Below the pieces are notes generated by a model that saw only the letters and a program-made list of their open reading frames with translations, did no database searches and had not been told where the DNA came from. From contig NZ_NIQA01000003.1 of assembly GCF_002236805.1 (NCBI RefSeq), positions 248,001 through 312,000 of the forward strand: DNA of 64,000 nucleotides, given 5' to 3'. Origin of the DNA: Pusillimonas sp. T2 (GTDB lineage Bacteria; Pseudomonadota; Gammaproteobacteria; Burkholderiales; Burkholderiaceae_B). Below, in pieces: positions 18,265 through 26,445 of this stretch. Both the position numbers and the translations under genes were made by a program. Every line of letters begins with the position of its first letter. Position 1 is the first letter of the stretch.

Positions 18265-19872
18265 ATGAATATGCCGCCAGAAGACGTCAACCAACAAATT
18301 GCCGACCACTACGACCGGTCGCAATACACGTCTAATGCGTTTTACTACGCCTCGCCCGCGCACATTCGCGCATCGGCGTTTTTATATGGCGTTGACACCA
18401 TCCCGGTAGAAAAGGCGCGCGTGCTTGAATTGGGTTGCGCATCGGGCGGCAATTTATTGCCGTTTGCCCTGGCCTACCCCGAAGCACAAGTCGTCGGCGT
18501 CGACCTGTCATCGGCACAAATTGCGCAAGGCCAACGCGTTATTAACGAGCTAAACGTTAAAAACCTGACGCTGCACGCAATGAGCCTGACCGACATCACA
18601 AAAGACTTCGGCCAGTTTGATTACATCATTGCGCATGGCGTTTTTAGTTGGGTGCCGCACGATGTACAGCAAGCCATAATGCGCCTCTGCAAAAAAAACC
18701 TGTCGCCCAAAGGCGTGGCTTACATCAGCTACAACACCTACCCAGGCTGGAAGGCGGGCGACATTGTGCGCGACGCCATGATGCTGAACAGCTTTGGTTC
18801 CGAAAACGATGAAGACAAGCTGTCGCGTGCTAAAGCCATGCTGACTTTGCTGTCTGACGGCCTGGCAGTCTCGAACCCCTTGGCCCCATCGCTACGCGGT
18901 GCGGTCAACCAGCTACGGCGGTTTTCAGACTACTACATTACCCACGAATACCTCGAAACGTTCAATACGCCCTGCTATTTCGTTGAGTTCGTTAACGTAG
19001 CCGACCAAAACGGCCTGGCCTATGTGGGCGATGCCGAACCGCAAAGCGAGCTGTCGGCCAGCTTTGGACAAAACGTACAGCTTACGCACAGCATGATTGC
19101 GCTGGGCCAGCCCAAAGCCCTGCGTCAACAGTATCTTGACTTTGCTGTGGGTCGAAATTTCCGTAAAAGCCTGCTGACCGCACCCGAGAACGCCCAAAAT
19201 GTCGCCAGCGAGCCCAACCTGGACCAGCTTCAGGCCCTGCGCTGGGCCGGCTTTTTTCAAAACGCCAACAACGACAACACGCCCGCCGGCGCACAGGCCT
19301 ACACCAACCAGGCCGGCCGTAACGTCACCACCAAAGATACGGTGGTCGTTGCTTTGATCAGTACCTTGTCAGAGGCTTGGCCACGGTCGCTGTCATTCGA
19401 TGATCTTTGCAATGCAGAAGCCATTAAAGCCGCGGCACAGGCTGATACGGCTGCCGCGCTGCTCAAAGCACTGCAAACCATGTTCAAGCTAGGCATGCTG
19501 CGTTATTGCCTGGAACCTGGCCCCTACGACCAACCGACCACATCGGCCAGCCTGACCCCCGGCTTTGCCAAACTGACCGCCCTGCTGCAAGAAAACACCG
19601 ACCTGCCGCTAGGCCGCTTTAACCTGTGGCACAGCGTCATCAACCCGACATTCAACGAACCCGAGCAGTTTTTGCTGACGCAAATGGAGAAAGGCGGCAC
19701 AGAGAACCAATGGGCCAGCGCCCTACGCGACGCCTGGACGGGGGGCAAAGTCAACGATGCCAATGGCCAAAGCCTAAAGGGCCAACGCAACCTGGACGCA
19801 AAAGCATTGCTAGTGGTGTCACGCCTGAAAGACCTGCTGCGCCGCCAAGGTGTTTGGCTGTCAAAAAACTAA
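18265..19872 (+). CDS. SAM-dependent methyltransferase with regulatory domains (PKMT-like)
   Basis: 535 residues. The N-terminal class I methyltransferase fold has motif I VLELGCASGGN (53-63), motif II VVGVDLSS (~76-83) and FDYIIAHGVFSWVP (~118-131). The middle region (SYNTYPGWKAGDIVRDAMM onward, ~165-310) and the C-terminal winged-helix-like part match the 'methyltransferase regulatory domain' layout of rickettsial protein-lysine methyltransferases that modify surface proteins. It lies convergent with flagellin and is separated from it only by a terminator. A role in methylating flagellin lysines is an inference from architecture and position. GGAG lies ~10 nt before the ATG. Confidence 0.85.
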   Translation: MNMPPEDVNQQIADHYDRSQYTSNAFYYASPAHIRASAFLYGVDTIPVEKARVLELGCASGGNLLPFALAYPEAQVVGVDLSSAQIAQGQRVINELNVKNLTLHAMSLTDITKDFGQFDYIIAHGVFSWVPHDVQQAIMRLCKKNLSPKGVAYISYNTYPGWKAGDIVRDAMMLNSFGSENDEDKLSRAKAMLTLLSDGLAVSNPLAPSLRGAVNQLRRFSDYYITHEYLETFNTPCYFVEFVNVADQNGLAYVGDAEPQSELSASFGQNVQLTHSMIALGQPKALRQQYLDFAVGRNFRKSLLTAPENAQNVASEPNLDQLQALRWAGFFQNANNDNTPAGAQAYTNQAGRNVTTKDTVVVALISTLSEAWPRSLSFDDLCNAEAIKAAAQADTAAALLKALQTMFKLGMLRYCLEPGPYDQPTTSASLTPGFAKLTALLQENTDLPLGRFNLWHSVINPTFNEPEQFLLTQMEKGGTENQWASALRDAWTGGKVNDANGQSLKGQRNLDAKALLVVSRLKDLLRRQGVWLSKN

Positions 19873-20069
19873 TCGGAATTAAACGGGTACTAACTACTTG
19901 AAAACCGCCGGCAAGGTTTGGGCGCTCAACACATTGAGGGCCCAGCGTTGCAAGTTGCCAATAGCAGCCTGGTGAATTAGGTCGGTTGCCCGGTCGGCAG
20001 CGTGTGGATTTGCTTTTACCGGCCACGCCCACCGCACTCACCCGAAACTTCATACACCGCACTAACGCA

Positions 20070-20093
20070 AAAACGGGGCCGAAGCCCCGTTTT
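20070..20093. terminator. Bidirectional terminator of flagellin / methyltransferase
   Basis: AAAACGGGGC-CGAA-GCCCCGTTTT, a perfect 10-bp stem with a stable tetraloop and T-tracts on both strands, 30 nt after the flagellin stop. Confidence 0.92.
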
Positions 20094-20122
20094 CATACTG
20101 CTTACTGCAAAACCAACTTAGA

Positions 20123-21658
20123 TTAACGCAGGAGCGACAGAACGCCCTGAGGAATCTGGTTAGCCTGAGCCAGAACCGAAGTACCAGCCTGCTGCAGAAT
20201 CTGCGCACGAGTCATGTTCGCAACTTCAACCGAGTAGTCGGCGTCTTGAATACGCGACTGAGCGGATGCCAGGTTGTTCGATGTTGTTTGCAGATTGGTG
20301 ATCGCCGATTCGAAACGATTTTGAATCGCACCGAGGTCAGAGCGGAGTGCATCAACCAAGCCAAGGGCTGCATCAAGCTTCTCAAGAGGGTTACGAGACG
20401 CTTCTACAGCGTCATCTTGAGAAATAAGCTTTTGACTGGCCTGACCAGCATTTTTAACGTAAATTACGTCGCCCACATCAACCGAACCGTTCAAGGAACT
20501 GCCAGCATCGATTGTAGTTGCTGTAATTACTCCGCCGGTATCAACCGCAAACTCATCAGCTCCCAAGGTCAATGTCGATCCAGTATATGCGGCCCCTGCG
20601 GCTTTCAAATCTACCTCACGGGCTGCTTCATTGGTGCCATAGGTAGTGAATTTGGTAGTGCCTGCAGCAAATGTGGCTTCATCCATGAAAAGATTACCTT
20701 GACTGACATTAAGCGTGGCTGTGGTGTCAGCGTCGGCGATAGTAACCTTAACTACTTGCCCTTCAAGAGTCGCAGTGTAAGTGCCATTACCATCAGCATC
20801 TGCACCTGCAGTTTCACGCGTCCAAGTGACGCCGCCAATCGTCGCCGTGTCACCCTGGTTTTTCGTTGCAAATGACGTCGCAAATTCGTCAGCTTGTGTG
20901 GAGGCCACAGCACTAGCAACAGCCGTATTAGTCGCTTCAGTTGTAATACGTCCCGTTGTTTGGCTTACGTACAAGGGCGTTGTACCATCGGATGTGACCG
21001 AGCCATTAACGATATCTACCTTTGCGGCGGTACCAACGACAGCGCCAGCATCATCATAAACATCTACCGTGAAGTTTGATGTTCCGGCAGCACCGAAACC
21101 TCTCATATCTTCAATAGTCGCCGCCTTATCACCGCTTACTGTGAATTTATTCAAACCCAAGGTGGTTGCGTCAATTTTTTGCAGGTCAATGTTAATGACT
21201 TCGCTATCATTCGCGCCAACCTGGATTCGCAAGGAGCTATCTTCTTGCAAAACTTTTACACCGTTGAATTCGGTTTGACTAGAAACGCGATTGATTTCTT
21301 CCAAACGTTGACCAATTTCGTTTTGAATGGAAGTCAAGTCGTCTTGACTGTTTGTGCCGTTGGCCGCCTGAACGGTCAAAACACGAATGCGCTGCAGGTT
21401 GTCGTTGATCTGGTTCAACGCGCCTTCAGTTGTTTGGGCGGCAGAGATACCGTCGTTAGCGTTACGAGCAGCTTGGTTCAGACCGTTGATCTGAGCGCCC
21501 ATACGGTTGGCAATAGCTTGGCCGGCGGCGTCGTCTTTAGCGCTGTTAATACGCAGACCGGACGACAGACGCTCAATGGCTGTGCCCAGAGCCGATTGCG
21601 ACTTCTGCAGGTTGTTTTGGGCAACCAGTGACAGATAGTTGGTGTTGATTACTGACAT
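20123..21658 (-). CDS. fliC: Flagellin
   Basis: The filament subunit, exported by the flagellar type III apparatus. 511 residues from MSVINTNYLSLVAQNNL; an upstream extension to 21706 is not flagellin-like. The conserved D0/D1 N-terminus (ERLSSGLRINSAKDDAAGQAIANRM; RIRVLTVQAANGTNSQDDLTSIQNEI) and C-terminus (SRIQDADYSVEVANMTRAQILQQAGTSVLAQANQIPQGVLSLL) flank a Thr/Ala/Asp-rich variable region (~180-400) with only a handful of lysines. Monocistronic, with a sigma-28 promoter and a strong terminator. No other flagellar structural gene is in the window. Confidence 0.97.
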   Translation of the reverse strand: MSVINTNYLSLVAQNNLQKSQSALGTAIERLSSGLRINSAKDDAAGQAIANRMGAQINGLNQAARNANDGISAAQTTEGALNQINDNLQRIRVLTVQAANGTNSQDDLTSIQNEIGQRLEEINRVSSQTEFNGVKVLQEDSSLRIQVGANDSEVINIDLQKIDATTLGLNKFTVSGDKAATIEDMRGFGAAGTSNFTVDVYDDAGAVVGTAAKVDIVNGSVTSDGTTPLYVSQTTGRITTEATNTAVASAVASTQADEFATSFATKNQGDTATIGGVTWTRETAGADADGNGTYTATLEGQVVKVTIADADTTATLNVSQGNLFMDEATFAAGTTKFTTYGTNEAAREVDLKAAGAAYTGSTLTLGADEFAVDTGGVITATTIDAGSSLNGSVDVGDVIYVKNAGQASQKLISQDDAVEASRNPLEKLDAALGLVDALRSDLGAIQNRFESAITNLQTTSNNLASAQSRIQDADYSVEVANMTRAQILQQAGTSVLAQANQIPQGVLSLLR

Positions 21659-22072
21659 GAGTAACTCCTGGTAGTGTAATTGGCGAGAGATTCGCCCGGT
21701 TGCCAAGAAGATTAGAGCTTGATACTGCGTGCCGCTGTTGCGGTATTAAGCTGAAACCAACCCTAAAGTCTTCCTGTTCATAGGCATTAACGACGGGTGG
21801 GAAATGAACTTTAGGGTGTGTGCTTAAAAATTTTTGGTTTTTGCGCCCTAGCGGGTCAGGAGTGAACCTGGGTGTACGGCTTTCACGCAATGGGGATTGT
21901 CACGCGGGCGTTGTGGTTAGCATTCGCAGGCGCCAGCAACCGGCTAGTCAGTGCACCGACTACACCGCAAGCCATTTTCATCCCGCGTACATTTGCGAAT
22001 ACCCCGAGTTGAGCGACATCTATAAAGTCAAGTCACATCGACAGCCCAATCTAATAGCAAAAATGAGATAAA
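21659..22072. other. Flagellin leader and intergenic region
   Basis: This 414-bp gap holds the ~125-nt flagellin leader with its sigma-28 promoter (see 21787-21813) and, on its right side, the upstream region of the toxin gene. I find no convincing gene. A possible 83-codon ORF on the plus strand (21820-22071) has no ribosome site or protein-like composition. Confidence 0.6.
21787..21813 (-). promoter_or_regulatory. Sigma-28 (FliA) promoter of flagellin
   Basis: On the minus strand TAAA (21810-21813), a 15-nt spacer, then GTCGTTAA (21787-21794). This matches the TAAA-N15-GCCGATAA consensus at 10 of 12 fixed positions with exact spacing, ~125 nt upstream of the flagellin start. Confidence 0.8.
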
Positions 22073-22402
22073 ATGTCGCCTTGGCATGTAACTTTATTAC
22101 CTGCAGCGGAAGCCGAACTACTACGCATTCCCAACGACATGCAAGCACGGTTCGTTCATATCTGCGAGCTACTGGAATCATTTGGTCCACATAACGTCGG
22201 GTTACCTCATATCCGCCACTTAAAGGACAAACTATGGGAAATACGCATTACCGGTCGAGATGGCATTGCGCGGGCAATATATGTAGCAAGCGGCGAAAAA
22301 ACACTCACCATACCGCATGTGTTTATCAAGAAAACACAAAAGACACCACAAAAAAACATGGCCATCGCCCAGAAACGACTGCAGAGCCTTCATCATGGCT
22401 GA
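22073..22402 (+). CDS. RelE/HigB-type toxin (Gp49/DUF891 family)
   Basis: A 109-residue protein of the phage-derived Gp49-like HigB group, ribosome-dependent mRNA interferases. Typical stretches are LLPAAEAELLRIPNDMQARFVHICELLESFG, LPHIRHLKDKLWEIRITGRDGIARAIYVASGEKTLTIPHVFIKKTQKTP and the basic C-terminal helix. Its last 8 nt overlap the start of an HTH gene, the toxin-first order of this family. The low-GC upstream stretch before the ATG and the surrounding small genes suggest acquisition. Confidence 0.88.
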   Translation: MSPWHVTLLPAAEAELLRIPNDMQARFVHICELLESFGPHNVGLPHIRHLKDKLWEIRITGRDGIARAIYVASGEKTLTIPHVFIKKTQKTPQKNMAIAQKRLQSLHHG

Positions 22403-22673
22403 CTTAAGCACATTAAAAAACCGGCTGCTCTCGAACCGACAAACAAGGGCAGAGTACGATGCCCAGGCCCCCGAGTTCGCGATTGCTCGCGAGCTCATCG
22501 CTGCGCGTGTCCGGGCCGGCCTGACGCAAACTGAGATCGCGCGGCGTATGAGCACAACCCAATCAACAATCGCCAGACTAGAAAGCGGCCGAAGCCTCCC
22601 CTCATTGCGCACGCTTGCACGCTACGCCGAGGCCACCGGGTCTCGCACGGTAATCAAACTTGTGGCGCCTTGA
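22395..22673 (+). CDS. XRE-family antitoxin
   Basis: 92 residues with a lambda-repressor-like HTH: VRAGLTQTEIARRMSTTQSTIARLESGRSLPSLRTLARYAEATG (~38-82). The start at 22395 gives the family-like MADLSTLKNRLLS and overlaps the toxin stop by 8 nt, so translation is coupled. It should neutralise the toxin and repress the shared promoter before 22073. Confidence 0.87.
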   Translation: MADLSTLKNRLLSNRQTRAEYDAQAPEFAIARELIAARVRAGLTQTEIARRMSTTQSTIARLESGRSLPSLRTLARYAEATGSRTVIKLVAP

Positions 22674-22716
22674 GGCGCAGCCCACTCGGATCTTTGAGCT
22701 GAGCTAACTGCCCAAG

Positions 22717-22930
22717 CCGATGCGGGGTGTGGTACCGGGCGGGCTTTGAGCGTGCCGGCGGCCGGGCCTTGGACGTGGGTGCAAGGGCGCGGCTGTTCGA
22801 GCGAAGCGCTTTCGACCAGCTGGGGGCTGGTCGATCTCGCGAGTTCCGCGCCCGCCACAGCCAAGGTTCGGACGCCGGGCAGCCCCGCAGGGGCCGCGCG
22901 ATGCCCGCCCGGTACCACACCCCGCATCGG
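22717..22930. repeat. 214-bp near-palindromic element
   Basis: The outer arms 22717-22744 and 22903-22930 are perfect 28-bp inverted repeats containing GGTACC. The exact centre (22823) is a second perfect stem, TCGACCAGC-TGGGG-GCTGGTCGA (22812-22834). Intermediate segments (GCGCGG with CCGCGC, CCTTGG with CCAAGG) also pair in register, so the whole element can fold into one long hairpin. The interior is very GC-rich with no credible gene. Short similar sequences (GCTAAC..CCCAA) flank both sides. A non-autonomous mobile element or structured RNA is possible. Confidence 0.8.
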
Positions 22931-22970
22931 CATGCGCTAACATCACCCAAAGCCAATACAAATACACCTC

Positions 22971-23195
22971 ATGCAAGAATCCGATTACCGCAAGCTCATT
23001 GACGAACTGCAAACTGTCATCCGCAACACCCTAAAACTGCTCGACGCCTTCGAAGACTCCGGCATGAACGAGCACATGATCGACGACTACGAGCGGTTGC
23101 ACAGCATATTGAACACCGCCATCGCCGACCAGCGCCGCTACCACGCCGAACTTCTCGACATGCTCAAGCAAAACAACCCAACCCCACCCAAGTAA
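22971..23195 (+). CDS. Small helical hypothetical protein
   Basis: A 74-residue, strongly helical, acidic protein (YRKLIDELQTVIRNTLKLLDAFEDSGMNEHMIDDYERLHSILNTAI) with heptad-like leucines suggesting a coiled coil or small helical bundle. No family recognised. It begins 40 nt after the palindromic element. The Shine-Dalgarno is weak. Confidence 0.55.
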   Translation: MQESDYRKLIDELQTVIRNTLKLLDAFEDSGMNEHMIDDYERLHSILNTAIADQRRYHAELLDMLKQNNPTPPK

Positions 23196-23286
23196 TATTG
23201 CGACTACCCCGCGACAGGCCTTAGCCCTAAAGTAAGACATCCGCGCAACGGCATCAGCTCACCCAAAAAGCACAACACCGCACGTC

Positions 23287-23315
23287 TTGCTGTTTGACAC
23301 CCAAGGGGTTACACT
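23287..23315 (+). promoter_or_regulatory. Promoter of the higB-remnant/higA unit
   Basis: TTGCTG (23287-23292), a 17-bp spacer, and TACACT (23310-23315). The spacer holds a symmetric TGACACCC...GGGGTTACA motif that could be the HigA operator. The predicted transcript would begin at about the ATG of the remnant (23320). Confidence 0.5.
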
Positions 23316-23319
23316 TCGC

Positions 23320-23376
23320 ATGATTAAAACTTTTGCGCACAAGGGCCTGGAAAAGTTTTACCAAACCCGACTATGA
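23320..23376 (+). pseudogene. 18-codon remnant of a higB toxin gene
   Basis: The ORF encodes [18 protein letters not shown] and stops at TGA (23374-23376). Its first ~15 residues match the N-terminus typical of HigB toxins (MIKSF.HKGLE.F). The remaining ~75 codons are missing and the ATGA overlap leads directly into higA. This looks like a deletion of most of the toxin that kept the promoter, start codon and coupling to the antitoxin. Confidence 0.7.
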
Positions 23377-23669
23377 ACACAATGCACAACCCACCCCACC
23401 CCGGTGAGCTGCTACACGATTTATGGCTTGAACCCATGGGGCTTTCGATCACTGCGGCAGCCAAACACCTACATGTGTCGCGCAAAACATTGTCCGAAAT
23501 CGTCAACGGCAAAGCTGCAATTTCATCCGAAATGGCCGTGCGCCTTGAGTTGGCATTCGGTAAAAGCGCAGCCAGCTGGCTGGCCCATCAAGCCGAATAC
23601 GACTTGTGGCAACTAAAATCGAAACGCCAAGACCTCGACATTACCCGGCTTGCACCGGTGGCAGCCTAA
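23373..23669 (+). CDS. higA: HigA-family antitoxin (orphan)
   Basis: 98 residues. The family opening [76 protein letters not shown] is complete, with the HTH at ~27-60. No intact HigB partner precedes it, only the 18-codon remnant that overlaps its start (ATGA). No Shine-Dalgarno is visible before 23373 or the next ATG at 23382, so translation probably depends on termination of the remnant. It may act as an anti-addiction antitoxin or a stand-alone repressor. Confidence 0.9.
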   Translation: MNTMHNPPHPGELLHDLWLEPMGLSITAAAKHLHVSRKTLSEIVNGKAAISSEMAVRLELAFGKSAASWLAHQAEYDLWQLKSKRQDLDITRLAPVAA

Positions 23670-23768
23670 AGCACTACGCGCCACTGCGGCGCAGTTAAGC
23701 ACAACCCACCCCTCGGCGGGTAAACTCCCCCCTTACCCGCAACACAACGCCAAGTACCCCAAAACCCA

Positions 23769-25535
23769 ATGTCAGACATCCTGTTCCCATTTATCGGTGG
23801 CATCGGCCTGTTTCTTATCGGCATGATGCTGTTGTCCGAAGGTTTGGTCTCGTTTGCCGGCCCCGCCCTGCGCAGCGCCCTCATCCGCTTTACCGGCACC
23901 CCCTTCAAAGCCTTCCTCTCGGGAACCCTCACCACCGCACTGGTTCAATCATCCAGCGCCACCACCGTCACCATTATCGGGTTTGTCAGTGCCGGGCTAA
24001 TCACCTTTACCCAGGCCGTCGGCTTCGTCATCGGTACCAGCCTAGGCAACACCGCCACCGGCTGGATCGTCGCTGTCATTGGCCTGAAAATCAAATTTGG
24101 CTTTTACACCCTGCCCCTCATCGGCATCGGCGCGCTGCTTAAACTGCTGGGCCGCGGCCGTGTACGTGACTTGGGCGTCGCCCTTGCGGGTTTCGGCATG
24201 CTCTTCCTGGGCCTTACGACCCTGCAAGACAGCATGAGCGAACTCTCTTCATTGGTCGACTTCGCCTCGTTGCCGGCCGGCGGTTTCTGGGCTCACGTCA
24301 TCGTCATGCTGTTCGGCCTTATTCTTACTATCATCCTGCAGTCATCGTCGGCCGCCATCGCCACCACCCTTACCGCGCTGTACACCCAAACCATCAACTT
24401 CGAACAAGCCGGCGCGCTGGTCATCGGCGCGTCTATTGGCACCACGGTTACCGGCATCCTGGTTACCATTGGTGCCACTGTTGCCGCCAAACGCACCGCC
24501 GTCGCCAACATCCTCTTCAACCTAGTTGCCGGCATCATCGCCATCGTCCTCTTCCCAGGCCTGCTTGCCGTCACCAAGTTTTTAAGCCAGAACGTCGAGA
24601 TTGAACCCGGCACCATCGGCCTGGTCATGTTCCACACCCTGTTCATTAGCCTGGGCGTCGTTCTGTTCATGCCATTTAACACGCGCTTCGCCAAGTTTGT
24701 AGAACGCCTGCTGCCCGAAAAAGAAGAAGAGATTGCCGGCAACCTCGACAACAGTACCCTGGGGGTTCCCGAAGTTGCATTAGAAGCGTCGCAGCGCGCG
24801 CTGGAAAAAATCGCAACGCTCCTGTTTTCATCGTACGAAGAAGCTTGCAAACAGCCCGGTACGGCCATCGACGTCACACTGCTCGATCACACACGGGTTG
24901 CGCTTGACCGGGCTTACGACTTCATCAGCCGTGTGCCCCTTGAAAGCGACCAGAACAAACTGGCAGGGCAACGTATTGCGCAATTGCATGCGGCCGACCA
25001 TCTCATCCGCTTTCGACAGCGCCTGTTCGAGTTGACCACACAACCCATTGACTTTGCCGGCCCCGACTACCAATGGGCGCTTAACCACAACCTGCGCATG
25101 CTGGAACTGGCCCTTGCCAGCACGCAGCGCGAAGCCACCCAAGACACCATCGAAGAAATCGGCCGTGAGGCGGGCACCCTGGAAGGCCTGTCGCGTCAGT
25201 TGCGGCACGACATCCTTCAAGGTAATGGGCGCAACCATACCGCTGCGGCCCAGTTGCTGCACACCACCGACGCCATCCGCTGGCTTGAGCGCAGCGGACA
25301 CCATATATGGCGCGTGTGCCACTACCTGACCGAAAGCCGGGTCAACGGGCATCCGGTTGCCGAACCGGTTATTGAAGAGCGTCAAGCCGCCGAGATGCAA
25401 GACCATGCAAGCGCTGAACCCGCGGCAGACGAACAACAACCGGCGTCCGAGCCCACTGCAAACAACAACGACGCACCGCCCCTTTCGCCGGAAAGCGGCG
25501 AGGCCCCACCCAAAACTGAAACACTGCAACGTTAA
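23769..25535 (+). CDS. Na/Pi cotransporter family protein with PhoU-like tail
   Basis: 588 residues. The N-terminal ~310 residues form the NptA/YjbB-type membrane domain with two inverted repeats carrying the QSSSAT motif (VQSSSATTVTIIGFV at ~60 and LQSSSAAIATTLTAL at ~191). The C-terminal part (~335-540) is a helical PhoU-like domain, and the last ~50 residues are Glu/Pro/Ala-rich. Likely Na+-coupled phosphate movement across the inner membrane; such proteins can act in efflux. MotA/MotB-type genes follow 55 nt downstream on the same strand. Confidence 0.9.
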   Translation: MSDILFPFIGGIGLFLIGMMLLSEGLVSFAGPALRSALIRFTGTPFKAFLSGTLTTALVQSSSATTVTIIGFVSAGLITFTQAVGFVIGTSLGNTATGWIVAVIGLKIKFGFYTLPLIGIGALLKLLGRGRVRDLGVALAGFGMLFLGLTTLQDSMSELSSLVDFASLPAGGFWAHVIVMLFGLILTIILQSSSAAIATTLTALYTQTINFEQAGALVIGASIGTTVTGILVTIGATVAAKRTAVANILFNLVAGIIAIVLFPGLLAVTKFLSQNVEIEPGTIGLVMFHTLFISLGVVLFMPFNTRFAKFVERLLPEKEEEIAGNLDNSTLGVPEVALEASQRALEKIATLLFSSYEEACKQPGTAIDVTLLDHTRVALDRAYDFISRVPLESDQNKLAGQRIAQLHAADHLIRFRQRLFELTTQPIDFAGPDYQWALNHNLRMLELALASTQREATQDTIEEIGREAGTLEGLSRQLRHDILQGNGRNHTAAAQLLHTTDAIRWLERSGHHIWRVCHYLTESRVNGHPVAEPVIEERQAAEMQDHASAEPAADEQQPASEPTANNNDAPPLSPESGEAPPKTETLQR

Positions 25536-25590
25536 ATTCTGCCGCACAACCGTCGTTAACCCGGTAAGTACATTTATTTAAAAGCCGCGC

Positions 25591-26445
25591 ATGAATCCGT
25601 CTACCCTTATCGGCATCGTCGCCAGCATTCTGTTGCTGGGGGTTGTGTTGTTCTTCTCGGCCGACGACCCGAGCCTGTTCATCGACCTGCCCGGCCTGGG
25701 CGTTGTGCTTATTGGCACGCTGGCCGCTACGTTCATCAGTTACCCGCTGCGCGAAGTCGTTCGCATCTTCGGTCTGATCGGCACCGTCATGCGCAACGAA
25801 CGCCTGTACACCCAAGACGACATCGAAGAGCTGGTCGCTATCTCCAAACTATGGATGTCCGGCAATATCCGCCAAGTAGAACAGGCCCTGGAAAAAGTCC
25901 ATAACCCGTTCCTGAAAACCGGCGTTCAACTTATTATTGACCATACGCCTGAAGAAGACATCATCAAGCTCATGCACTGGCGCATCTCGCGCCTGCGCGC
26001 AAAAGAACACGCCGAAGCGCAATTGTTTCGTACCATGGCGGCCTTTGCCCCGGCCTTCGGCATGATCGGCACGCTCATCGGCCTGGTCAACCTCATGTTC
26101 ATGATTGGCGACGGCGACATGGCGTCTATCGGCCAGCAAATGTCGCTGGCGCTCATGACAACCTTCTATGGCATTTTGCTTGCCAACCTGATTTTCAAGC
26201 CCGTCGCCGTCAAGCTCGAGCGCCGTACAGAACAGCGCGTAGCGCTGATGAACATGGTCATGCAGGGCATATCCATGATGAGCCAGAAACGTCGACCTGC
26301 CTTCATGCGCGAAACGCTGAATACCTTCATGGCCGAGTACGACGACGAACTGAACGATGACGAAAGCCGTCGTCTGTTCGGCGAGCACAACAAAGCCGCC
26401 GACAAGGCTGAAGACAACCAGCCGGTAAGCCAGGCGGGGTCGTAA
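25591..26445 (+). CDS. MotA-family stator protein
   Basis: A 284-residue ion-channel subunit of a flagellar-type stator. Four transmembrane helices lie at ~5-22, ~31-50, ~152-175 and ~185-206. The cytoplasmic loop (VHNPFLKTGVQLIIDHTPEEDIIKLMHWRISRLRAKEHAEAQLFRTMAAFAPAFGMIGTLIGLVNLM) carries the charged torque residues and the Pro-Gly patterns of MotA/PomA. It overlaps the MotB-type gene by 1 nt. With flagellin but no other flagellar genes nearby, this is probably an accessory stator set (MotA2/PomA-like). Confidence 0.9.
   Translation: MNPSTLIGIVASILLLGVVLFFSADDPSLFIDLPGLGVVLIGTLAATFISYPLREVVRIFGLIGTVMRNERLYTQDDIEELVAISKLWMSGNIRQVEQALEKVHNPFLKTGVQLIIDHTPEEDIIKLMHWRISRLRAKEHAEAQLFRTMAAFAPAFGMIGTLIGLVNLMFMIGDGDMASIGQQMSLALMTTFYGILLANLIFKPVAVKLERRTEQRVALMNMVMQGISMMSQKRRPAFMRETLNTFMAEYDDELNDDESRRLFGEHNKAADKAEDNQPVSQAGS

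Noticed and set aside
20246-20875. 209-codon open frame antisense to the flagellin variable region
   Set aside because: Cys/Ser/Asn-rich translation without domain character; flagellin on the other strand is certain.
22727-23012. Several overlapping open frames on both strands in the palindromic element
   Set aside because: High GC removes stop codons. The translations are Arg/Pro/Ala-rich and the inverted-repeat structure explains the sequence better.
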